In this document: piece after piece, positions 1 through 7,651 of the stretch | How positions within the stretch are numbered: position 1 is the first letter of the stretch | Layout: each line of letters begins with the position of its first letter | Assembly: GCA_937969485.1 (NCBI GenBank) | Contig: CALBVQ010000102.1 | Location: 1-13,280, forward strand | Reading direction: 5' to 3' | Origin: an uncultured Saprospiraceae bacterium | GTDB taxonomy: Bacteria > Bacteroidota > Bacteroidia > Chitinophagales > Saprospiraceae | Length of the DNA stretch: 13,280 nt | Notes under the pieces: generated by a model | Database searches by the model: none | What the model was told of the DNA's origin: nothing | The model's input: only the letters and a program-made list of their open reading frames with translations | Made by a program: the position numbers and the translations under genes

Positions 1-139
1 TTCGATAATGGGAACGTCCAGCTCTTTTGATGCTCACCGTGATGGTGACCACGCCTGCGCTTCAAAAGAACTGTTGAGCTCCCATTCTCTTTGCATTTTA
101 AGCTCTCATGACGAAAACCTAATACATAATTCGGGTTAA
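1..139 (+). repeat. Dispersed intergenic repeat, copy 1 (cut by window start)
   Basis: This stretch matches the reverse complement of 10656-10801. A hand alignment gives about 86% identity over positions 1-112, with one 8-base gap caused by a tandem duplication of acgttcgt in the other copy. The match continues with one mismatch and one gap to about 135. The right end carries attcgggttaaa, which recurs at the far end of copy 2 and so looks like a terminal inverted repeat. An internal inverted repeat, tcttttga (23-30) and tcaaaaga (62-69), is present here but weak in copy 2. One frame is open from position 2 to a TAA at 137-139 (43 codons from an ATG at 8), but copy 2 breaks that frame with two stops and a frameshift, so coding is doubtful. 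The repeat is directly followed by a terminator. Its left end lies outside the window. Confidence 0.8.
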
Positions 140-147
140 AATGGTAT

Positions 148-180
148 AAAAAGCCGATGTATTTTTACATTGGCTTTTTT
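148..180 (+). terminator. Rho-independent terminator with U-tract
   Basis: A 14-bp stem (148-161 with 166-179, one G.U pair) closes a TTTT loop. The stem starts with an A-run and ends in a T-run, so it could work in both directions. On the plus strand it would end a transcript coming through the repeat at 1-139 or from a gene left of the window. The methyltransferase on the minus strand stops at 312, so read-through from it could also end here. Confidence 0.8.
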
Positions 181-311
181 AGTTGAATAAAGAATAAATG
201 GCACCAAAATTGAAACTGCCGTGAAGAAGATGATCTGTATGCATTTCAACAGTAGAAATAGGGATATGCAGGATAGGACTACCTTTTCAGAATGCAAGCG
301 TAGTGAAATTT

Positions 312-1916
312 CTACCCACGCAACAAGTTTATACTCACAGTCGCTAGATCTGAATCTGGAAAGCGTGTGGCATATTTTTCTACAGATTCCAGTCCTGCTT
401 CTTTTGCAATAGACTTAAATACAGCCAATTCGACGATATATTGATCGGAAAATCCATGGGTACCATCATAAGCACTAGCTGCCGTCCGACCTAGGTTTTT
501 AGCAACAAGCTGTGGATCTACCGTGTGTAATTCTATTAGTAACAGACCATGTTTTTTGACGTACGGCATCCACTTACTGAAGTGTTCTTTTAGATTTTGT
601 TCTACCTTATTATTGTCAATTCTCATACCTCGATGAGCGAATGCACCAGTTGACTTACTTTTTTTATCTGTACTTGAGAGAGTAGGCTCCGTCCAAATTC
701 TGTTGTGGTCCAAGAAGGTTCTGACATTGAGTAAATCACTTAGTTCTATGTTATAATTTGCTTTTAAATCATCCGACAGTCTCAAAGGGTCGCCGATATC
801 TCCCCACATAAGTTTAGCCCACACATCTGCTTGAATAAGATTAGCTCTGCTTACTTTTAGTGCAGCCTTATTATAATCAGCACCTACTAAGAACAGTGGA
901 TATTCTTCCAACATTTGACCTCGTAGTGTTCTTGTTGCTATTGTATCAAAAGCGTGAATCAGAAGGGCACCATTGCCACAACCCATATCTAGTATTCCCC
1001 TTGGTTGTTCAGCTATCGGCTTATTAAATAGGTCAATAATAACCTCATCCATTTTCTTGAAGTACGCAGCATGAGCACCTCCACTTCCCCAGACATTCAT
1101 CTCTCTGTCAACATGTTTCTCATCTTCTCCTGCTCTTGTTTCTCGAAGAATCCCTGGCTGCCCAAATAGCAACTCGTCCAAGTTTCTAAATGTTGGGATA
1201 TAAGACACTGTAACACCATATGCTGAGGCTCTCTTAGCGAAGAAAAAGCCTTTGTCAGTAAATGAATAGTTGCTACCCTTCTTATCGAACCAACCAAACC
1301 AAACAAAGAAATCAAGTAACCTTTCAAAACTTTGAGCATCACTATGAAATTCATCTGCGCTAAATGAAGACTCCATGAAATAATTATGGAACATGCCGGA
1401 CATACCTAAACTTACAACTGTTGGACCCACGATGATTCCTTCAATGTGTTTGAGTACTTGGTGTACAACAGATCCCTCTTGCACATCTTTTTGGCCATAA
1501 GCCTCTTTATAGTGATTCATTATTTTCTCTAAGACTAAGAAAGGCTCTACTTGAAACTTTCTTTTGGAGAACTGTCCTGAGAATTTAAGCAAATAGTCCA
1601 CTTCCTCATATAAATGAGCTAAGCTAAATGCTTCGCTGGACTTGTCATTAATTCTGTATCGAATAGTGTCAGTCCCATTATCTAGATCCTGAACAAGCCA
1701 GCCTTGTGATGCCAGTAAACGCAAAGCAACATTGAGATAACCTTCGTTCGCTGAGAAATGATTTACAAGTGCTGTGAGAGTCACCAACTCTTTTTCTAAT
1801 AAGTACGAGAGCACACCTTTTTTATGCAAGGCATAACAAGTCGGCGCCACCGCTATCCCGTCTAAGTGCCTAAATAAATCAGATCTATAATTTCTTTTTT
1901 CTTCTTTTGTTAGCAT
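312..1916 (-). CDS. Class I SAM-dependent methyltransferase with duplicated winged-helix-like segment
   Basis: The 534-residue protein carries a Rossmann-type methyltransferase core. Motif I is ILDMGCGNG (308-316), the acidic strand-2 end is VGADYN (D347), and WGDIGDP (371-377) fits the next SAM-contacting segment. Upstream are two related helical segments: HLDGIAVAPT (17-26) and HIEGIIVGPT (157-166). Each is followed by a hydrophobic stretch, a leucine-rich helix and a G-W pair (72-73 and 208-209), the pattern of winged-helix dimerisation domains in O-methyltransferases, here present twice. A distinctive LNVRTFLDHNR lies at 396-406. The substrate is unknown. Large methyltransferases of this build occur in small-molecule and polyketide pathways, but no biosynthetic genes are visible nearby. 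There is no signal peptide, so it should be cytoplasmic. The start is ATG after AT-rich sequence; the next gene diverges. Confidence 0.8.
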   Translation of the reverse strand: MLTKEEKRNYRSDLFRHLDGIAVAPTCYALHKKGVLSYLLEKELVTLTALVNHFSANEGYLNVALRLLASQGWLVQDLDNGTDTIRYRINDKSSEAFSLAHLYEEVDYLLKFSGQFSKRKFQVEPFLVLEKIMNHYKEAYGQKDVQEGSVVHQVLKHIEGIIVGPTVVSLGMSGMFHNYFMESSFSADEFHSDAQSFERLLDFFVWFGWFDKKGSNYSFTDKGFFFAKRASAYGVTVSYIPTFRNLDELLFGQPGILRETRAGEDEKHVDREMNVWGSGGAHAAYFKKMDEVIIDLFNKPIAEQPRGILDMGCGNGALLIHAFDTIATRTLRGQMLEEYPLFLVGADYNKAALKVSRANLIQADVWAKLMWGDIGDPLRLSDDLKANYNIELSDLLNVRTFLDHNRIWTEPTLSSTDKKSKSTGAFAHRGMRIDNNKVEQNLKEHFSKWMPYVKKHGLLLIELHTVDPQLVAKNLGRTAASAYDGTHGFSDQYIVELAVFKSIAKEAGLESVEKYATRFPDSDLATVSINLLRG

Positions 1917-1924
1917 ATGCTAAA

Positions 1925-1986
1925 TATCGGAAATTAGTTGTTGATTAGAAATATGAAAAGCACTTAGTTGAAATGTTAATCCGATA
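1925..1986. promoter_or_regulatory. Possible regulatory inverted repeat in divergent intergenic region
   Basis: The arms tatcggaaatta (1925-1936) and taatccgata (1977-1986) are complementary apart from two extra A bases. They lie between the divergent methyltransferase gene and the gene at 2058. No convincing TAnnTTTG -7 element was found on either strand here. The site could be an operator for one or both genes or chance in AT-rich DNA. Confidence 0.2.
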
Positions 1987-2057
1987 AATTAAGAGTGTAC
2001 TAGCTATCAAGCCGCTATCCATGTAAAATTTTAGAGCGCATTTCTCGTTAATTTTAT

Positions 2058-2873
2058 ATGCTAAGGGTCATCATTTCTACTTTTATTTCCCTATTTGTCA
2101 TGTTCTGCTGTGATATGGCTTATGATATGAAGAGCGAATTTCATATACCTAAAGTTGAAAACAGTACATCTTTTGATTCCTGCGAAGTAAATGTTGATGA
2201 GATTCGATATTTGAATGGTCACCAGGCTTTGATCTTGGGAAAGTATAATTTTCAAATGAGCAGGATAGATTTGAAAAGGCAAGATTATCAACAAAGTCCT
2301 TTTATTGAGTTATCGAAAAATAAAGATTTTCTTTTTGAAGATTATGGTGATCGAAGAGAAATTGATGCAAATGGTTTCGAGCTTATAGTTGATTATGATC
2401 AAACGGTATTCTATAATCCTTTGCCCAAAGGTTGTCGAGCGTTCGAAAAATATTTTCCTGTATTTTTAGTCAATTCGACAAATTCTCCGAAGATCTTTAA
2501 TGGTAAGGATAGCCATGTGTATGCCATTCAAGAGGCATATTATTGTGAAAAGTATGATTGGAAACCTTTAGAGTATATTGTACCTGCAATGTGTGGAAAT
2601 GGCAGATGGAGTCTCATTGTAAATCCGCACGAATTTGTACTAATACTTATGAGGAAATACAGTGGGGAGGAGCTAGGAGAGATGCGCTTGAGAATTAAAA
2701 TTGCAGAGTCTATTTATGTTAGTGCCTCGTATCAAGGTAGATTCAACTTCGATCAATACAAGATACATGAGATGTCATCACTATCTAGCGATGTTAAGAA
2801 TAAAACAGCTTACTTCAACCCATTGTATTTTCTAGGTTCAGGAATTGATACTGTGGAGCTTACGCGGGATTGA
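2058..2873 (+). CDS. Unrecognised exported protein, possible lipoprotein
   Basis: I do not recognise this 271-residue protein. The first 18 residues form a short hydrophobic leader with one arginine and end in two cysteines (C17, C18) followed by D19. This could be a lipoprotein signal with a relaxed lipobox (VMFC), with the acid after the cysteine suiting Bacteroidota surface lipoproteins. A plain signal peptide or membrane anchor is also possible. The mature part is mixed alpha/beta in appearance, rich in Tyr, Phe, Asp and Glu, with scattered cysteines (C42, C129, C163, C179) that could form disulfides after export. No repeats or catalytic motif stand out. An alternative start at 2100 would remove most of the leader, so the upstream ATG is preferred. 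It converges on the minus-strand surface-protein cassette and shares a terminator with it. Confidence 0.65.
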   Translation: MLRVIISTFISLFVMFCCDMAYDMKSEFHIPKVENSTSFDSCEVNVDEIRYLNGHQALILGKYNFQMSRIDLKRQDYQQSPFIELSKNKDFLFEDYGDRREIDANGFELIVDYDQTVFYNPLPKGCRAFEKYFPVFLVNSTNSPKIFNGKDSHVYAIQEAYYCEKYDWKPLEYIVPAMCGNGRWSLIVNPHEFVLILMRKYSGEELGEMRLRIKIAESIYVSASYQGRFNFDQYKIHEMSSLSSDVKNKTAYFNPLYFLGSGIDTVELTRD

Positions 2874-2916
2874 AGATAAGTTAAGTGACCTTCATAGAAG
2901 AGATGCTACTATAATA

Positions 2917-2952
2917 AAGGCGAACTAGCAGCTTTTTCTGCTAGTTCGCCTT
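2917..2952. terminator. Strong terminator hairpin between convergent genes
   Basis: A perfect 15-bp stem, aaggcgaactagcag (2917-2931) with ctgctagttcgcctt (2938-2952), closes the 6-base loop cttttt. It sits between the stops of the plus-strand gene at 2873 and the minus-strand gene at 2980. Read on the minus strand it is followed by tttattat, a better U-rich tail than on the plus strand, so it mainly suits the end of the three-gene cassette but can serve both. Confidence 0.85.
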
Positions 2953-2979
2953 GCAACTAAATTAAAGGAAATCGATAAA

Positions 2980-4440
2980 TTAATCCCAAAGAGTAACATT
3001 TAATATTTCTTCATTGTGATTTCCAAGTCTCACTGCATGGTCACTGAAAAGCTGGTCATCATCAAATTCTTTCGTAAAAATAGGTCTTGACCAAGATGTA
3101 CAGTATTCATAGGTAACTGACTTTTTGTTAACTCCAACTTCTAAGTCAACTTCTGCGTCGAACACCTTTTTCATCCCATGTCCATCAGGAACACTGCAAC
3201 TAAGCTCCCTCCATATTGGGCCATGTAGTTTTGCTTTTATTACAGTGGCTCTCCATTTTTTATAACTTCCGTTACTTTGTTTCCTGTATAAGGTAGACTT
3301 AGACCAAACGTGTCTCCTGTCGAAAAAGGGTATTGGTGCCCAACCATTATCTACACCTATTTCTCCAATAAGTCGGTACGTATTGCCTGCCCAAGCATAA
3401 TCAAAAGTTTTTCTTTTTTCACCTGGACCTTCATATTGCGTACAATCGTCTTCGGGACAAAGTTCCACCTTGATGGTTCTACTATTTATCTTCCCTTTTT
3501 CACATTCGCCACAATCCATTATCCACTCAGAAGTCACTGTGATTGTGAATTCTACACAATCTTCAGAAGTGATCCAGGAAGGAATAGAATATTCGTGATC
3601 GCCTGATAAACCATAAGACGTAGTTCCATCTCCCCAGTCAATTTGTGATGTAACAGCTCCTTCACACCCTTCAGGTAAACCATTAATTCGACTACGAAGA
3701 GTCACCTTATTCGCGTTACTACCTTTATAGGTCTTAGGAATAACCGAGAGATAAGTAAAGCAATCATCCCAATCGTCCCAATCGTCAAAGTCATCAAAAT
3801 CGTCAATAGGAATAATCTTGGAGGAAGTACCGTCCCCTCTTGTGAAAAACTCGACATTGGAGTGATCGGAATGAATAGTATTTTCCCTTACATGTTCTAG
3901 CCCTTCATTTGAAAGATCAGAAATAACAGCTATCCGATCCATTTCTAAAACCTTATATATATTATTCCCAATTGCAATTTCCTTCTTGTCAGAAAGCAAT
4001 TGTTGAAAAATTGGTGTGCCTATATAATCAGGGACATTGTCACGATAGTTTTCATCTACCAAATCTAGTTCATCATAGTATTGTCCTAATGAAAAGAAGC
4101 CTATATGTTCATTGAAGCTATAAATTGCAGGATCACCTGCTACTTCTTCGTTGTACTCTTTGCTTTCTTCTGAGTCATAATCCCATTCTTTACTGAGACT
4201 TTTTAAATTGTCATAGTAGTCTTCGAGTTCTTCGATAGTCGAAAAATGTAGATAATCACCAGTCGCTGATTTACTTCGCGAGGAAATTGATATGTAATCT
4301 TTTAATAGATTTTGATTTTCAATTGACGGGTGAGCTTTCCGTTCAGAATTGAATTTGTCTGAAGAAAATTCATCTTTGCTACAGGAATTGAAAAGCCCAA
4401 GAGCAAGAATTGCCAGCATAAATATTTTTAAAGTTTTCAT
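2980..4440 (-). CDS. PKD-domain surface lipoprotein, last gene of exported-protein cassette
   Basis: The 486-residue protein begins with a type II signal peptide: K2 and K5, a hydrophobic core, and lipobox FNSC with C20. The following SKDE is charged, as in Bacteroidota surface-exposed lipoproteins. Residues 60-175 form a region typical of uncharacterised Bacteroidota lipoproteins, ending in IAIGNNIYKV. An acidic run, IDDFDDFDDWDDWDD (212-226), comes from five 9-bp DNA repeats. Residues 230-328 resemble a PKD-type immunoglobulin-like fold with the signature DWGDGTTSYG (268-277). The rest (330-486) is unrecognised, with several Cys and Trp residues. No enzyme motif is seen; a binding or scaffold role on the cell surface is inferred. 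It starts 17 bp after the T9SS type B gene, suggesting cotranscription, and ends just before the shared terminator. Confidence 0.8.
   Translation of the reverse strand: MKTLKIFMLAILALGLFNSCSKDEFSSDKFNSERKAHPSIENQNLLKDYISISSRSKSATGDYLHFSTIEELEDYYDNLKSLSKEWDYDSEESKEYNEEVAGDPAIYSFNEHIGFFSLGQYYDELDLVDENYRDNVPDYIGTPIFQQLLSDKKEIAIGNNIYKVLEMDRIAVISDLSNEGLEHVRENTIHSDHSNVEFFTRGDGTSSKIIPIDDFDDFDDWDDWDDCFTYLSVIPKTYKGSNANKVTLRSRINGLPEGCEGAVTSQIDWGDGTTSYGLSGDHEYSIPSWITSEDCVEFTITVTSEWIMDCGECEKGKINSRTIKVELCPEDDCTQYEGPGEKRKTFDYAWAGNTYRLIGEIGVDNGWAPIPFFDRRHVWSKSTLYRKQSNGSYKKWRATVIKAKLHGPIWRELSCSVPDGHGMKKVFDAEVDLEVGVNKKSVTYEYCTSWSRPIFTKEFDDDQLFSDHAVRLGNHNEEILNVTLWD
3763..3807 (-). repeat. Five imperfect 9-bp tandem repeats in coding sequence
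   Basis: Five 9-base units, on the plus strand atcatccca, atcgtccca, atcgtcaaa, gtcatcaaa and atcgtcaat, encode residues 212-226 of the PKD lipoprotein as hydrophobic-Asp-Asp triplets (I/F/F/W/W then DD). The array links the N-terminal region to the PKD-like domain and may be a flexible acidic or cation-binding linker. Unit number could vary by slippage without shifting the frame. Confidence 0.75.
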
Positions 4441-4457
4441 TTTTTATAATTTAAATG

Positions 4458-6716
4458 TTAATCAATAACGGTGACATCATCAGCAAATACTTCTGCGTAA
4501 ATTGTGTTACCAGATTTGTCTTCGACTTCTTCCAAATCTCCATCAGTACAATACTGGAAGCTTCCGCAATCGTTGGTACAATCTAGGTAAGCTCCGCATG
4601 AAACTGCATACACCAAGAATGAAAATACACCCGAAACAACAGGGGTTCCATTGAAGTCACCATCCCAGACAAGCTCTGAACCTAGAACATTAGCGTCAGC
4701 AGAAGATGTTTCTTCATCATATACCTTATTACCCCAACGATCGAATACTTGTAGTCGATAATATGTAATAGTAGTAATGTCATTACCCATTATGGCACAT
4801 TCATAACTTTCCCCTTCACTGTAGTCAGTTGCATTGAAATATAGAGTAAACTCATCATCGTCAGCATTTGCAGGATTATGTGCGAAAATATTAGGATAAG
4901 TGGCCTTCCAAGAAATACATGGAAAGTCAATCAAGATATTTTCTGAGGCGGAGGCACAATCATTATACAATGTTAATGTTACACTTAGTTCGTCATCACA
5001 TTTTAGGATATCTCCATGTTCTTCCATAAAGATTGCGAATACATCTCCTACTGAGGGATTTAGCCCTCTAACTACGGGAGTAGTTATTGTGTTAGAATAA
5101 GAACCATTTCGAAATAATTCAATCTCCCAATTATAACTATGGTAGAAAGTTCCAGTGCCGAAAATGTCGGTCACATGTCCATCACAAGCTTCGTCTGTTG
5201 CTAGATTATTTACAGTTGGTGCTACACTTATGTCGTCACATAAGACATCAATATAAGCATATCCTGCATGGGCAGATTGTGAACATCCGTGAGTTAAAAA
5301 TTCAATACATATAGTATTCCCTGATTGGCCTGTGACATTTACTGAGTTACAATTCCAATCTAGAAACATGAAAGTCCCTACTCCTGGTTGAAGGACAGGA
5401 TCTGTTGAATTCGTAATTACAGGGCCTACTAAATTTTGTGCGGGGTTACCATTATCATAAACTCTGTATTGAAAACCTGATGGACCATTATGACCTGGAT
5501 CATGCAGTACTATCGCATTCAGAAAATTTATTGAGAAGTTATCTTGATCTACATCAAAGCAATATGTCAAGGTGTGTGCAGTTCCACCTGCATTAGTGTT
5601 TCCTAATCGTGCAACATTTGCACCTGCTTGCGCAGGAGGAGCGGTAAGACCTGGCGCATTCACATCGGCAAAACCTGCTGTTGGAACAATTGCTTGAAAA
5701 TTAGGGTCAAGGTTATTGTTAGTAATCACATTTAGATACAGCCCATTTCCTGGAGTCCAACCAGTAAATCCGTTTTCAAAACCTGTCTCATCGCATGGAT
5801 CTCCAGGAGGTGGTGGAGGTGGCGGAAAGTCTATCACTAAACTGAATGGAGGTCCTTCACAACCTGAATTTTCATTCTTGAAAAATACATTGTAAACTCC
5901 TGGTAACAAATTGTCAAAACATGCTTTTTTGAAAAAGAACCATCCAGTAACTGGTTTCCACGTAAGACCTCCGTCTATCGAAAAATGAGTAGCATTCGCA
6001 GCTCTGAAACATACTTTACCATCATTACAAGTCTCGCATGTTGCGTCTGTAACCCATGTTTTGACATTTCCTATTCCGCAAGACCCATCTTCACAGTCAA
6101 CTAAACCATCTCCATCATCATCAATCCCATTGTCGCAATCCTCCGCAAACCATGGCTCTAAGTCGTGCACTGGGCATATTTCACAAGGAAGAGGACCTTC
6201 TGGATCACCAGGTCCAGTACCACAGAAATAGAGTTCACTTATTTCTATAGGCACGGATTTTACAGGCAATAAAAGAACATAATTAGCTATGTAATTATCG
6301 ACAGGTATGATGTCTGTGCCTTCTTTATTGTTGCCCTTTTCGTCGTCGTCCTCCACGTGTACGTATTTTACCCATGGGTCCTGTAATAACTCAGAAATAT
6401 CGGTACTGACAAATTCTGCTTTAGAGAAGAATAGATAGTAATCTTCTAATGAACTAGAAGCCACTCGGACTTCCTTGATCTTTGTTGTCCCTAGAAATTC
6501 AGAAAGAAACCAAGTCCTATCTTCCACCTCGGTCATAGCCATCGTTTTGGTGTTTCTGTCAAAAGCATTTTCCGCTATGTTCTTTCCATCTGTGCTAGAT
6601 TGATGTGGGATTACATATTCCGGATGTATTGGAAAACAATCTTTTTCTCCGTCGTCACCTGCTCTCAACCCCATCAAACTAAGGTTAAATAGTATAAATA
6701 ATATTAAGTTTTTCAT
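4458..6716 (-). CDS. Large secreted multidomain protein with T9SS type B (gliding-motility-type) C-terminal domain
   Basis: The 752-residue protein has a Sec signal peptide (about 1-19). In order: a discoidin/F5-8C-like region (about 35-165, with NAFDRNTKT); a calcium-loop stretch CDNGIDDDGDGLVDCED (194-210); a short beta domain with FSIDGGLTW (245-253) resembling SprB-type repeats; seven prolines (298-304); a jelly-roll or MAM-like domain (about 310-495, from FENGFTGW to GYAYIDVLC); an unassigned region (500-600); and a C-terminal domain of the gliding-motility-associated type (YPNIF at 607-611, FDRWGNKVY at 658-666, WDGDFNG at 684-690, SGVF at 695-698). That domain is the type B signal for T9SS export. 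It is unusual in carrying a Cys-rich insertion (C707, C713, C717, C723) before the last strand. Probable role: cell-surface adhesion or glycan binding. It starts 4 bp after the upstream gene ends. Confidence 0.88.
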   Translation of the reverse strand: MKNLILFILFNLSLMGLRAGDDGEKDCFPIHPEYVIPHQSSTDGKNIAENAFDRNTKTMAMTEVEDRTWFLSEFLGTTKIKEVRVASSSLEDYYLFFSKAEFVSTDISELLQDPWVKYVHVEDDDEKGNNKEGTDIIPVDNYIANYVLLLPVKSVPIEISELYFCGTGPGDPEGPLPCEICPVHDLEPWFAEDCDNGIDDDGDGLVDCEDGSCGIGNVKTWVTDATCETCNDGKVCFRAANATHFSIDGGLTWKPVTGWFFFKKACFDNLLPGVYNVFFKNENSGCEGPPFSLVIDFPPPPPPPGDPCDETGFENGFTGWTPGNGLYLNVITNNNLDPNFQAIVPTAGFADVNAPGLTAPPAQAGANVARLGNTNAGGTAHTLTYCFDVDQDNFSINFLNAIVLHDPGHNGPSGFQYRVYDNGNPAQNLVGPVITNSTDPVLQPGVGTFMFLDWNCNSVNVTGQSGNTICIEFLTHGCSQSAHAGYAYIDVLCDDISVAPTVNNLATDEACDGHVTDIFGTGTFYHSYNWEIELFRNGSYSNTITTPVVRGLNPSVGDVFAIFMEEHGDILKCDDELSVTLTLYNDCASASENILIDFPCISWKATYPNIFAHNPANADDDEFTLYFNATDYSEGESYECAIMGNDITTITYYRLQVFDRWGNKVYDEETSSADANVLGSELVWDGDFNGTPVVSGVFSFLVYAVSCGAYLDCTNDCGSFQYCTDGDLEEVEDKSGNTIYAEVFADDVTVID

Positions 6717-6720
6717 GGAT

Positions 6721-7293
6721 TTAGTTTTTTTGGATTATTAATTTAGACATGCCAACCATCTTGTTTTGCTCGTAAAGAGATACTATGTAGATTCCATCAA
6801 TCATGTTTTCAGTATTGATGAAAACTCGGGATTCCGTAATGTCATGTGTTGAAATTAGTATGCCATTACTTGAGTAAATCTCACATGTAAGCGGCTCCAT
6901 AATTTGATGTTCAATCTTTAGTTCTACCAGTTCTTGAGCCGGATTTGGACTTAAAGTAAATAGATCAGCCATAGAATTTTCTTGGCTATCTATACACTCT
7001 AGCTTAACTATATTTGAGCTTTTTCTTCCCAAATTATCAATGTAAATCACCTTGTAAGATCCAGTCTTGAGGTCATCAAAGTAAACCTTGCTGTCGGATG
7101 AAAACTGACTGCTGTACTTTATCCAGGTGTCCTTTTTGACTAGAGTCTCTAAAAGAACGAGAGATTCGAAAGAAGCATCGGTAAATTTTTCTACAGATAA
7201 TGAATTGCATCCTGTTTCTCGCAATTCTATTGACTGAGAGAATAAACTGCATAGCATCAAGCAAAACAGCGGAATTAGTGTTATTTTTTTCAT
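6721..7293 (-). CDS. Small secreted protein with T9SS type A sorting domain, first gene of cassette
   Basis: The 190-residue protein starts with a clear Sec signal peptide (KK, then a Leu/Cys-rich core, cleavage near LFSQ at 17-20). Residues 113-190 match the type A T9SS C-terminal sorting domain: LSPNPAQ (114-120), a CEIYSSNG strand (137-144), DGIYIVSL (166-173) and a final SKLIIQK strand (183-189). This directs export across the outer membrane and usually anchoring or release by the T9SS sortase. The cargo between signal and sorting domain is only about 90 residues, a compact beta region with LKTGSYKVIYID (75-86) and cysteines at 29 and 100. No enzyme motif is visible. The small cargo suggests an accessory or structural partner of the large type B protein encoded 4 bp downstream. 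It is the first gene of the inferred operon, with a long leader. Confidence 0.85.
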   Translation of the reverse strand: MKKITLIPLFCLMLCSLFSQSIELRETGCNSLSVEKFTDASFESLVLLETLVKKDTWIKYSSQFSSDSKVYFDDLKTGSYKVIYIDNLGRKSSNIVKLECIDSQENSMADLFTLSPNPAQELVELKIEHQIMEPLTCEIYSSNGILISTHDITESRVFINTENMIDGIYIVSLYEQNKMVGMSKLIIQKN

Positions 7294-7443
7294 GATTAAG
7301 AATTATGTGTTAAAAAAAATCTTGCGTTTCTAGAGTTGCAATAATATTATTTGAACTAGTTCGTGAGTAGAAGGGAAAAAATCAAGATGTGTGACAGTGG
7401 GCTAAATTTTGTTCATTGGTCTTAAAGACTAAGGTACCAAACG

Positions 7444-7488
7444 AAAATATAGCTTGAGATGGTTCTTTTATTAGACGGGTATTCACCC
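7444..7488 (-). promoter_or_regulatory. Candidate promoter and operator for the exported-protein cassette
   Basis: Read on the minus strand, tatatttt (7451 to 7444) fits the Bacteroidota -7 consensus TAnnTTTG except for the last base. The palindrome gggtattcaccc (7477-7488) would be centred near -45, where an activator or -33-region regulator could bind. A clear TTG-type -33 box is absent. The leader to the ATG at 7293 would be about 145 bases. This rests on spacing and symmetry only. Confidence 0.3.
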
Positions 7489-7543
7489 TGTTTTTCCTAT
7501 CACTATCGTACTTCTCCTAGTGTTTTTAGAGTTCTCGTCTAAT
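7470..7543. other. Potential folded segment with closing 8-bp stem
   Basis: An 8-bp perfect inverted repeat, attagacg (7470-7477) and cgtctaat (7536-7543), encloses two smaller hairpins: gggt/accc (7477-7488) and cacta/tagtg (7501-7522). Together they could form a multibranch junction in RNA. The segment lies upstream of both the sucA promoter and the likely cassette promoter, so it would not be in either short leader. I recognise no known RNA family here. Confidence 0.25.
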
Positions 7544-7561
7544 GTATAAATTGGCTATAAT

Positions 7562-7580
7562 AAGCAACGATTCGTTGCTT
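7562..7580. repeat. 19-bp palindrome between cassette and sucA
   Basis: The sequence aagcaacga (7562-7570), one central T, then tcgttgctt (7572-7580) is perfectly symmetric. There is no T-run after it on the plus strand. A dimeric regulator site is more likely than a terminator, since no transcript is expected to end here. It lies about 200 bp upstream of the sucA -7 box, far for direct control. Confidence 0.5.
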
Positions 7581-7651
7581 GCGAAAAGAATAAAAGGTGC
7601 GGACTTTGCTTTGGGTCAAGCCAAAAGGAAAAATGAAACAATCTATATTAT

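Noticed and set aside
2..139. Open frame through repeat copy 1 ending in TAA, possible end of an upstream gene or a 43-codon small protein
   Set aside because: The homologous sequence in copy 2 has two in-frame stops and an 8-base frameshifting duplication, and substitutions do not favour silent positions. If many copies in other genomes keep the frame open, this should be reopened.
221..412. 63-codon plus-strand open frame
   Set aside because: It overlaps the conserved C-terminal end of the methyltransferase on the other strand and its product shows no recognisable features.
3310..3606. 98-codon plus-strand open frame inside the PKD lipoprotein gene
   Set aside because: It lies wholly antisense to a gene with a clear signal peptide and PKD motif; composition looks like a shadow frame.
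7610..7625. Hairpin tttgg/ccaaa as a terminator
   Set aside because: The stem is only 5 bp, has no T-run, and no transcript is expected to end there.
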